From contig JAEELE010000068.1 in the NCBI GenBank assembly GCA_016288755.1, forward strand, positions 1 through 47,118: a stretch of DNA of 47,118 nucleotides, in the 5' to 3' direction. The position numbers and the translations under genes are program-made. The notes beneath the pieces are model-generated. The model was not told the DNA's origin and searched no databases. It saw only the letters and a list, made by a program, of their open reading frames with translations. Below, piece by piece: positions 1-6,203 of this stretch. Origin of the DNA: Oscillospiraceae bacterium (GTDB taxonomy: Bacteria > Bacillota > Clostridia > Oscillospirales > Ruminococcaceae). Each line of letters starts with the position of its first letter. Position 1 is the stretch's first letter.

Positions 1-158
1 AGGGATACTATCCCTTTGGAATCCCATTTTGTGCGAATTCCACGCTGATACGTTATTTCCGTCATAATGGGATTCTTAAGGGGCAGTGCCCCTTAAGCAG
101 GGGTTTTGGGACAGAGTCCCCAATATAATCCGTCGGAGACACCTTTTTCTACAGCCTG
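1..158 (+). repeat. Family 1 hairpin-rich interspersed repeat, copy A (left part outside window)
   Basis: This matches positions 10959-11116 of copy B at 156 of 158 bases. It carries the same chain of stem-loops and the same right terminus CTTTTTCTACAGCCTG at 143-158. About 75 bp of the left end lies outside the window if it is as long as copy B. Directly after the terminus comes a terminator hairpin (159-186). By analogy with copies B and C, an identical hairpin should lie just left of the missing end. Confidence 0.9.
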
Positions 159-194
159 AGCTCCCGCAGCACAGTCTGCGGGAGCTTTCTGTTT
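159..194 (+). terminator. Intrinsic terminator abutting repeat copy A
   Basis: An 11-bp stem (AGCTCCCGCAG / CTGCGGGAGCT, loop cacagt) is followed by TTCTGTTT on the plus strand. It therefore terminates a rightward gene that would lie left of the window. It starts at the base after the right terminus of repeat copy A. On the minus strand it has no T-tract but may still slow transcription leaving the ExbB/ExbD-like operon. Confidence 0.75.
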
Positions 195-268
195 GCGGAG
201 AAAGGCGTCTCTGATGCGGGATACCGGAATGCCGCCCCCGGTTCACGGTCGGGAGCGGCAGATGCCTG

Positions 269-763
269 TTATTCCTCGATATACGCGATGCCCGCGGTGT
301 CGAGCGCGGCTTTCAGATCGTCATAGGCGTTCTTGGCAGCGTTGTTGTCCGTCAGCTTGACCTTCACGCCGGGATCGAGCTTTTTGAGCTCTGCGGTCAG
401 GTCGTCGAGCTTGACCGGCTTGTTCTGGTAGAGGTATTCGCTGCCGCTGACCGTGACCTCGACGGTCGTCTGCACTTCGGTCGCGAGGGTGGTGACCTCG
501 GCGGTCGTGGTCTCCTCCGCAGCAGTGGTCTGCTCCGCCTTCGACTCCTGCACGACTGCGCTGGAAGCACCGCTCCCCGATTCGGTCGCGCTGTCGGTGC
601 CCTTGCCGCCGCCAAGACCGAACGGCAGACCGAAATTCGCAAAGAGTGCCGCGAGTGCCGCGAGCAGCGCGACGCCGACGCCTGCCGCCGCGGGACCCTT
701 TTTGCTCTTCTTCTCCTTTTTTTCCTCCTGCGGTGCTTTGACCGGTTCCTGTTGCTTGCTCAT
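269..763 (-). CDS. ExbD/TolR-like small membrane protein, third gene of a proton-channel operon
   Basis: A 164-residue protein, start ATG at 763 behind TAAAGGAG. A Lys/Glu-rich cytoplasmic N-terminus (1-23) is followed by one hydrophobic segment (about 25-45), a Ser/Thr/Glu linker (about 55-105) and a 60-residue C-terminal domain. That domain (V-x-V-x-G ... V-K-L-D-D-L ... V-K-L-T-D ... Y-D-D-L ... A-G-I-A-Y-I) follows the strand/helix pattern of the periplasmic domain of ExbD/TolR. The membrane Asp typical of ExbD is absent, so this is probably a peptidoglycan- or partner-facing subunit, with the proton site in the neighbouring protein. It lies 12 bp after that gene. Seen: topology and pattern. 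Inferred: family membership from the C-terminal domain and from context. Confidence 0.6.
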   Translation of the reverse strand: MSKQQEPVKAPQEEKKEKKSKKGPAAAGVGVALLAALAALFANFGLPFGLGGGKGTDSATESGSGASSAVVQESKAEQTTAAEETTTAEVTTLATEVQTTVEVTVSGSEYLYQNKPVKLDDLTAELKKLDPGVKVKLTDNNAAKNAYDDLKAALDTAGIAYIEE

Positions 764-775
764 GATGATGCTCCT

Positions 776-1375
776 TTACTCTGAAATATCCGTTTCCGAT
801 ATGTATAGATGCGGGAAATCCGTCCGCATTGCCGTCAGTGCCGCATGCACGGTCATATAGGATGCTCTGGAGCCGCGCACGCTGCCGTCATAGAGAAAGA
901 CGCAGAGCTGCGTGTCCGTCGGTTTGCAGTGAAATTCGCTGCGCAGCACGGCGGTCAGGCGTTCCGCATTGACATTCCCGGATTCGAGCAGGAAGGGCTC
1001 TGCATCGCCCTGCTGGATACGCAGTGCCCAGTCTGCGTCGTCCTGCAGCAGCGTCAGCCTGAGATTCTGCCCCTCGGAGAAGGCTTCGATCGCGGTGATA
1101 TCCGCCGCATGCTGCGAATCCGCCTCCCGGTAGCGCCGCTCGGCTTCCTCGGCGCGCTCCGCCCTTGCGATCGCCTCGCGCTCGGTGCGTGCCGCATTGT
1201 CCATCATGCTGTCCGCAAGCGCCATCTGTGCGCTCGCCTCATTGCGCATCTGCTCTGCATCGCCCATCGCCCGTTCGGTATCGAGATGACTGAACAGCAC
1301 GAAGAAGAACAGGATCAGCATCATGATATCGAGCAGCGTGGTGAAATCCAGCAGAATCTCCTGCGGGCGTCTCAT
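776..1375 (-). CDS. ExbD/TolR/MotB-like protein with coiled coil
   Basis: A 199-residue protein whose start ATG at 1375 overlaps the stop of the upstream ExbB-like gene (ATGA) behind GGAGGAAGC. The N-terminus has the ExbD signature: a single membrane helix (about 9-29) beginning D-F-T-T-L-L-D-I-M-M, with Asp16 at the place of the conserved proton-carrying Asp. Residues about 32-95 are rich in Ala/Glu/Arg and look like a coiled coil, longer than in usual ExbD. Residues about 105-199 form an alpha/beta extracytoplasmic domain. I see no OmpA-type peptidoglycan motif, so a MotB or ZorB role is not supported. Together with the ExbB-like partner it should form an ion-driven 5:2-type motor; what it drives in a cell without an outer membrane is unknown. 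Confidence 0.65.
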   Translation of the reverse strand: MRRPQEILLDFTTLLDIMMLILFFFVLFSHLDTERAMGDAEQMRNEASAQMALADSMMDNAARTEREAIARAERAEEAERRYREADSQHAADITAIEAFSEGQNLRLTLLQDDADWALRIQQGDAEPFLLESGNVNAERLTAVLRSEFHCKPTDTQLCVFLYDGSVRGSRASYMTVHAALTAMRTDFPHLYISETDISE

Positions 1376-1854
1376 GCTTCCTCCCGCCTTCCGGCTGCGG
1401 CGGGCTCGCGCAGATCGAGAAATCTGCCTGAGCGGGCGAGTGCCTCCTCGGCATCGTGCGCGACCAGCCATGCGTGCAGAATCTTGAAGATGATCGCGAA
1501 GATGATGCCCCATGCGGTCGAGGTCAGCGCCTCGAAAAAATGCTCGCGGACGGCGGTCAGCTCGCCGGAGAGGTCGAGTGCGACCAGTGCCTTCACCGTG
1601 CCGAACATGCCCCAGAGCGGGAAGATCGAGATGAAGGTCGTAAAGAGCGTATAGAGGATGCTCAGACGGCGGCGGCTGGAACGCAGCGCCGTCAGGGAAC
1701 GGTCGGCAGGGGGACCCGCAAACCATGCGGCGATATCCTTTGCCTTGAGGCGGACAAACACCAGCAGCACAGCCGTCACGACTGCCCACACGCCGATATA
1801 CCAGTCGGCGGAGAACAGATGCGGCAGCATTTTGCTCCAGAATTCCGGCTGCAC
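1372..1854 (-). CDS. MotA/TolQ/ExbB-family proton channel protein
   Basis: A 160-residue protein with three hydrophobic segments (about 19-36, 67-94 and 113-136). The middle one reads F-I-S-I-F-P-L-W-G-M-F-G-T-V, and the last carries A-L-T-S-T-A-W-G-I; both match the pore helices of the MotA/TolQ/ExbB family. It is short compared with ExbB (about 240) and lacks the long cytoplasmic insert. The ATG at 1875 cannot be the start because the AAAGGAGGG ribosome binding site lies inside that reading; the GTG at 1854, 7 nt after it, is chosen. It is the first gene of the operon and is coupled to the ExbD-like gene by a 4-bp overlap. A consensus promoter lies just upstream. Confidence 0.7.
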   Translation of the reverse strand: MQPEFWSKMLPHLFSADWYIGVWAVVTAVLLVFVRLKAKDIAAWFAGPPADRSLTALRSSRRRLSILYTLFTTFISIFPLWGMFGTVKALVALDLSGELTAVREHFFEALTSTAWGIIFAIIFKILHAWLVAHDAEEALARSGRFLDLREPAAAGRREEA

Positions 1855-1890
1855 GGCATTCCCTCCTTTCGTCATTTCCGATTACCCCCT

Positions 1891-1919
1891 ATTATACACC
1901 CGTTTGCCTGATCTGTCAA
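1891..1919 (-). promoter_or_regulatory. Sigma-A promoter of the ExbB/ExbD-like operon
   Basis: On the minus strand TTGACA, 17 bp, then TATAAT, a full consensus, ending 37 bp before the GTG start. Confidence 0.85.
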
Positions 1920-2085
1920 GATTCGCGGGAAAGTGACAGCACCGAATCCGCCCCGAAATTGTCTGTACAACCGAAACAGACATGTCAATACCATATTTAT
2001 TATTATTTGCTGTAAAGTTATCATTTTTTGCTTATAGCAATACAAATTCCGTTACAAAATGTCCACAAAAAATGAATAATCTCCA
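1920..2085. other. Divergent intergenic spacer with a short inverted repeat
   Basis: The 319-bp gap between the divergent ExbB-like and GH43 genes holds both promoters. It also has an AT-rich block (about 1985-2085) and an inverted repeat GTCTGT-(9)-ACAGAC at 1961-1981, which could be an operator. I see no ORF or RNA gene in it. Confidence 0.4.
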
Positions 2086-2114
2086 TTGAAACCGTGTTTT
2101 GTTTCTGGTAAGAT
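2086..2114 (+). promoter_or_regulatory. Probable promoter of the GH43 gene
   Basis: TTGAAA (2086-2091), 17 bp, TAAGAT (2109-2114), about 60 bp before the ATG. It is a moderate match; an AT-rich stretch lies directly upstream. Confidence 0.5.
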
Positions 2115-2173
2115 TATAGTAGGGCAGAATTCAGAAGAAACCTGTCCAAACAAATATATAGGGGGAACCTCAT

Positions 2174-4609
2174 ATGAAACACGGCTTCAAGCGCCTGCTC
2201 GCAGCGGCATGCTGTTTCCTCATGCTGCCTGTGATGCCACAGATCAGAGAGCCCGCAGCCGAAGCAGCGGCGGCAGACACCATCGCAAACCCGTTCATCT
2301 ATGCAGACGTGCCCGATGACGACATCATCCGCGTCGGCGACACCTATTATATGGTGCACACGACCATGTTCTTCACGCCGGGCGTTCCGATCATGAAGTC
2401 GACCGACCTGTTCTCGTGGGAGATCTGCAACTACGTCTACGACACCTACGCAAACGGCGATGTGCAGAACCTCGCAAACGGAAAGCACGACTACGCACAC
2501 GGGCAGTGGGCGACCTCGCTGCGCTACCACGACGGCATGTTCTATGTCTTCTTCGGCAGCTACGGCACGGGAAAATCCTACATCTATAAAACCGACGACA
2601 TCGAAAACGGCAAGTGGAGCTGCACCGTCTTAAACGGCATGTATCACGATGCGTCCATGCTGTTCGACACCGACGGGCGCAAATACCTCGTCTACGGCAG
2701 CGGCACCATCCACATCAAGGAATTCAACGACGAAATGACCGACTTCAAGTGGGGCGGTCTCGATAAGGACCTCTTCTCGACCGGTCTGTCCGGGCTTGCG
2801 GGCGAGGGCTCGCACATCCACAAGATCGGCGACTGGTACTATGTGTTCGTCATCGCGTGGCCGAGCGGACACCCGAGACTCGAGCTGTGCTACCGCTCCA
2901 AGTCGCTCTCGGGCAGCTGGGAGGGCAAGACCGTCCTCGAATCAGGGCTCGGCACCTACGGCTCCGGCGTCGCACAGGGCGGCATCATCGACACGCCGAA
3001 CGGCGACTGGTATGCGCTGCTCTTCCAGGATCACGGCGCAGTCGGGCGCATCCCCGTGCTCGTGCCCTTCACATGGCAGAATGACTGGCCCGTCATGGGC
3101 GTCAACGGCAAGGCACCGGTCACGCTGGAGGTATCAAGCACCTACACCGGCACGCACCTCGCACACGACGACGATTTCGATTCCGACAAGCTCGCGCTCG
3201 AGTGGCAGTGGAATCACAACCCGGACAACTCCGCATGGTCCCTCACCGAGAACCCGGGTTATCTGAGACTGAAGAACAAGACCGTCACCAACAGATTCTT
3301 CTTCGCACGCAACACGCTGACCATGCGCACCGAGGGTCCGGCATGCAGCGGCTATGTCAAGCTCGATACCTCCGGCATGAAGGCGGGCGACTTCGCGGGT
3401 CTGTCCGCATTCCAGCACCGCTACGGCAATGTCGGCGTCTATGTCGGCGACGACGGAAAAAAGCATGTCTACATGGCGAACAACACCGGCGGCGACAAGG
3501 TCGATCAGGAGCAGCACCACATCGTCGCACAGGCTGACATGCAGGGCGACACGGTCTATCTCAAGGTCGACTTCCAGTTCGCGACGGTCGACGGCAATTA
3601 CAATGTCTCCAACAACATCGACAAGGCAAACTTCTTCTATTCCTTCGACGGCAGCAACTGGACCAAGATCGGCGATCAGCTCAGCATGGGCTATTCGCTG
3701 ACGCTCTTCACCGGCTACCGCTTCGGTCTCTACAGCTACCCGACCAAATCCGGCGGCGGCTATGCGGACTTCGACGCCTTCTACTACGACCGCGCCGACT
3801 GGAACCTGCCGCTCGTCGTGGAGCCCGACCCGGACGGCTACTGGTTCCACTACACCTTCGAGAAGAACACCGAGAGCTTCTCCGGGCGCGCGGGCGAGAC
3901 CATTGCGACCACCGGCACCGAGCATTACGCGGGCAGCCAGGCATTGTCCGTCAGCGGGCGCGAGGCAAGCTGGAACGGCGCGGCGCATTCGCTCAGCGGC
4001 ATGTTCAAGTCCGGCGAGAAGTACAGCTTCAGCGTCGTGGCAAAGTCGACGGGCACCGAGCCGGAGACCTTCCACTTCACGCTGTCCTATAAAAACACGG
4101 AAAACGAAACGCAGTATCTGAAGATCGCGACCGAGACCGCAGCGCCCGGCGAGTGGGTCCAGCTCGCCAACACCGCGTTTGAGATCCCCGCAGGCGCCTC
4201 CTCCATGCAGATCTATGTCGAGACGGCTGAGGGCGACAACGCCTTCTACATCGACGAGATGATCGGCGCGCCGGAGGGCACGGTCATCGACGGTCCCGGC
4301 GGCTCGAAGATCACGACGACCACCGCGCCCGAAACCACCACGACCACGACGACCACCACGCCGGAGCCCGTCTCCGATACGACCGTGAGTGCGCCGGACG
4401 GTCAGACCGTGCTCGGCGACGTCGACTGCAGCAAAGACGTCAATGTCGCTGACGCGGTGCTGCTCGCACGCTTCCTCGCGGAGGACAATGAGGTCACCGT
4501 GACGGCACAGGGCAAGCTGAATGCCAACTGCAACGGCGACGCCGATATCACCAGCGACGATCTGACGGTCATCCTCGAGTTCCTCGCAGGCATCAGAACG
4601 AAGATCTGA
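2174..4609 (+). CDS. Dockerin-bearing GH43 glycosidase (xylosidase/arabinofuranosidase type)
   Basis: An 811-residue secreted enzyme. The signal peptide spans about 1-34. The GH43 five-bladed catalytic domain is about 38-320. The base is Asp48 in the V-P-D-D-D-I-I-R-V-G-D motif (usually P-D-P), the pKa-tuning Asp is Asp159 in H-D-A-S-M, and the acid is Glu211 in G-E-G-S-H. A beta-sandwich typical of GH43 C-termini follows (about 325-550), then a CBM22/CBM4_9-like module (about 560-705), a Thr-rich linker, and a type I dockerin (746-811) with two calcium loops (D-V-D-C-S-K-D-V-N and N-A-N-C-N-G-D-A-D). It should be carried on a cellulosome and act on xylan side chains or xylo-oligosaccharides; which of the two cannot be read from sequence alone. 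Start ATG at 2174 behind AGGGGGA. Confidence 0.9.
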   Translation: MKHGFKRLLAAACCFLMLPVMPQIREPAAEAAAADTIANPFIYADVPDDDIIRVGDTYYMVHTTMFFTPGVPIMKSTDLFSWEICNYVYDTYANGDVQNLANGKHDYAHGQWATSLRYHDGMFYVFFGSYGTGKSYIYKTDDIENGKWSCTVLNGMYHDASMLFDTDGRKYLVYGSGTIHIKEFNDEMTDFKWGGLDKDLFSTGLSGLAGEGSHIHKIGDWYYVFVIAWPSGHPRLELCYRSKSLSGSWEGKTVLESGLGTYGSGVAQGGIIDTPNGDWYALLFQDHGAVGRIPVLVPFTWQNDWPVMGVNGKAPVTLEVSSTYTGTHLAHDDDFDSDKLALEWQWNHNPDNSAWSLTENPGYLRLKNKTVTNRFFFARNTLTMRTEGPACSGYVKLDTSGMKAGDFAGLSAFQHRYGNVGVYVGDDGKKHVYMANNTGGDKVDQEQHHIVAQADMQGDTVYLKVDFQFATVDGNYNVSNNIDKANFFYSFDGSNWTKIGDQLSMGYSLTLFTGYRFGLYSYPTKSGGGYADFDAFYYDRADWNLPLVVEPDPDGYWFHYTFEKNTESFSGRAGETIATTGTEHYAGSQALSVSGREASWNGAAHSLSGMFKSGEKYSFSVVAKSTGTEPETFHFTLSYKNTENETQYLKIATETAAPGEWVQLANTAFEIPAGASSMQIYVETAEGDNAFYIDEMIGAPEGTVIDGPGGSKITTTTAPETTTTTTTTTPEPVSDTTVSAPDGQTVLGDVDCSKDVNVADAVLLARFLAEDNEVTVTAQGKLNANCNGDADITSDDLTVILEFLAGIRTKI

Positions 4610-4634
4610 GACGCCTGACAGCACAGACGACCCG

Positions 4635-4666
4635 AATCCCCCGCGGCTGCCCGGCTGCGGGGGATT
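4635..4666 (+). terminator. Hairpin after the GH43 gene
   Basis: A 10-bp stem AATCCCCCGC / GCGGGGGATT with a 12-nt loop, 25 bp after the stop. The T-tract is poor, so it may be a weak terminator. Confidence 0.6.
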
Positions 4667-4691
4667 TGCCGTCAGCGCCCGCGCGTGCCGC

Positions 4692-4720
4692 TTGACAACA
4701 GGTGCATTTTGTGCTATAAT
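4692..4720 (+). promoter_or_regulatory. Consensus promoter of the SCIFF peptide gene
   Basis: TTGACA, 17 bp, TATAAT, a perfect consensus. The ATG lies 63 bp downstream of the -10 element. Confidence 0.9.
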
Positions 4721-4783
4721 ATATACGAGTGATTGTGTCTGCATGCAGATACGCTCGAAATATACCGTAAGGAGGTTTTTGCC

Positions 4784-4939
4784 ATGCGTCATATTCAGAC
4801 CATCCAGACCCGCGATCTCTGCGAGAGCGCAAAGAAGGGCGGCTGCGGCGAGTGCCAGACGTCCTGCCAGTCTGCCTGCAAGACAAGCTGCGGCATCGCG
4901 AACCAGCAGTGCGAGAAAAAGCAGTCTGAGAAGAAATAA
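4784..4939 (+). CDS. scfA: SCIFF ranthipeptide precursor (six cysteines in forty-five)
   Basis: A 51-residue peptide; the ATG at 4784 follows TAAGGAGG by 8 nt, so the longer in-frame ATG at 4733 is rejected. The leader M-R-H-I-Q-T-I-Q-T and the core G-G-C-G-E-C-Q-T-S-C-Q-S-A-C-K-T-S-C are the SCIFF signature. The six family cysteines are 21, 24, 28, 32, 36 and 43. The radical SAM maturase encoded 1.3 kb downstream would install a Cys-to-Thr thioether. Two oddities: an extra Cys13 in the leader, and Gly37 where the family usually has Thr (T-S-C-T-V-A-N-Q, here T-S-C-G-I-A-N-Q). The gene has its own strong promoter and terminator, so it can be made in excess of the maturase. The biological role of SCIFF peptides is not settled. 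Confidence 0.95.
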   Translation: MRHIQTIQTRDLCESAKKGGCGECQTSCQSACKTSCGIANQQCEKKQSEKK

Positions 4940-4960
4940 TCCGTAAGCACAAGCCGAAAG

Positions 4961-4989
4961 ATGCCGCCTTGAACCGGGCGGCATTTTTC
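4961..4989 (+). terminator. Intrinsic terminator of the SCIFF gene
   Basis: An 8-bp stem ATGCCGCC / GGCGGCAT (4961-4968, 4977-4984) followed by TTTTTC. It separates the peptide gene from the downstream maturase operon. Confidence 0.85.
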
Positions 4990-5044
4990 ATGATAAACGA
5001 TACAGTCGGAAGAGAGACGGAAGAGGAGTCAGGAGGCAGAAAGC

Positions 5045-5214
5045 GGCAGTGAGCAGTGAGGAGTGAGGAGTGAGGAGTTGTTCCGTCACCTTCAGTTCTG
5101 CTGCTGAACGGAAGGCGCACAAGGGGCTTGGGGCACCATGCCCCATTCAAAATCATCCGCGCAAGCGGATACCGCAGCTCCTCACTCCTCACCTCTAATT
5201 TCTAACTTCTAACC
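5045..5214 (+). repeat. Family 2 repeat, copy 1: core flanked by complementary 7-bp arrays
   Basis: The left array has GAGCAGT followed by three GAGGAGT units (5052-5079). The core begins GTTCCGTCACCTTCA and contains a TGGGGCA-cca-TGCCCCA hairpin. The right array (5177-5211) has heptamers GCTCCTC, ACTCCTC, ACCTCTA, ATTTCTA and ACTTCTA. The two arms are complementary over about 15 bp (GTGAGGAGTGAGGAG), so the unit can fold back on itself. It fills the gap between the SCIFF terminator and the hydrolase gene and ends 11 bp before that start codon. I find no clear promoter for the hydrolase operon in it. Confidence 0.8.
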
Positions 5215-5225
5215 GGGGGTGTTTT

Positions 5226-6203
5226 ATGAAGAAGATTCTCAGGCGCATCGGCATTGTGCTGCTTGTGTTTCTGCTGCTCGATGTGCTTGTGCTCTGCGGC
5301 ATCTATCTCTATCACCGCAGTATGCTGAAAAAGGAAGCGCCGCTTCTCACCGAAAAAACCGGCACGCCCGTCACCGTCGACGGCGGCACGATGTATGTCT
5401 ACACCGAGGGCAATGGCGATCAGACCGTCGTGATGCTCTCAGGCTACGGCACACCCTCGCCGATCTATGACTTCAAGCCGCTCTGGAGCCGCCTGACCGA
5501 CGAATTCCGCATTGCGGTCGTCGAGCGCTTCGGCTACGGCTTCAGCGACGAGACCGACCTCCCGCGCGATCTCGACACGATGCTCTCCCAGACGCGCAGA
5601 GCGCTGGAGAGCGCGGGGCTGCAGGCGCCGTATCTGCTGGTCCCGCATTCGATGTCGGGCATGGAGGCGCTCTACTGGGCGCAGCAATATCCCGATGAGG
5701 TCTCCGGCATCGTGTTCTCCGACGCGGCAATTCCCGGCGCATACGACGTCAGCAGCTACAGCGAAAGCGCACCGCTCGACAGGATCATGGCATGGACGGT
5801 CAATGTCGGGCTGTGGCGCCTGCTGCATCCGGAATCGGTGCTCCCGGGCATGACCGACCCGGCGCTGACCGCGGAGGAGCAGCAGGTCTACCGGGCACTG
5901 TTTCAGGCGCGGCGCGGCTCGGAGACGATGATTCACGAGGCACAGTGCGGCGGGCAGAATATGGCAAAGGTCACTGCGGGCGAAGTGCCGCAGATCCCGA
6001 TGATCTTCTTCACCTCGACCGGCTATGAGCCGGAGAATCCCGAGCGCTGGTGCGCACTGCCCGATCAGTATACGGGCGGCACTGCAAAAAATATCCGCTG
6101 CGACTGCGGGCATTATATCCATGTCGAGCGTGCTGCGGAGATGGCGGATGCCGTGCGGGAGATCGCGGCACAGACCGACGAACAGAAAGGGGAAACCGAA
6201 TGA
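5226..6203 (+). CDS. Membrane-anchored alpha/beta hydrolase in the SCIFF maturase operon
   Basis: A 325-residue protein. A single N-terminal hydrophobic segment (about 8-28) acts as anchor or uncleaved signal. The alpha/beta hydrolase fold has the oxyanion region L-S-G-Y-G, the nucleophile elbow P-H-S-M-S-G with Ser142 (G-x-S-x-G with Pro in place of the first Gly), and a C-terminal His in C-G-H-Y-I-H. The substrate cannot be told; esterase, lipase-like or peptidase activities all share the fold. Its stop overlaps the start of the SCIFF maturase (ATGA), so the two are translationally coupled. That placement between the SCIFF peptide and its maturase suggests, but does not show, a part in processing or export of the peptide. 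Start ATG at 5226 behind GGGGGTG. Confidence 0.85.
   Translation: MKKILRRIGIVLLVFLLLDVLVLCGIYLYHRSMLKKEAPLLTEKTGTPVTVDGGTMYVYTEGNGDQTVVMLSGYGTPSPIYDFKPLWSRLTDEFRIAVVERFGYGFSDETDLPRDLDTMLSQTRRALESAGLQAPYLLVPHSMSGMEALYWAQQYPDEVSGIVFSDAAIPGAYDVSSYSESAPLDRIMAWTVNVGLWRLLHPESVLPGMTDPALTAEEQQVYRALFQARRGSETMIHEAQCGGQNMAKVTAGEVPQIPMIFFTSTGYEPENPERWCALPDQYTGGTAKNIRCDCGHYIHVERAAEMADAVREIAAQTDEQKGETE

Noticed and set aside
269-1854. Zorya (ZorAB) anti-phage system
   Set aside because: There is no OmpA-type peptidoglycan-binding domain in the ExbD-like proteins, no long ZorA tail, and no ZorC, ZorD or ZorE gene nearby.
1855-1875. ATG at 1875 as start of the ExbB-like gene
   Set aside because: The AAAGGAGGG ribosome binding site lies inside that reading; the GTG at 1854 is correctly spaced from it.
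4733-4783. N-terminal extension of the SCIFF peptide from the ATG at 4733
   Set aside because: It would run through the TAAGGAGG site, and the family always starts at M-[KR]-H-I.
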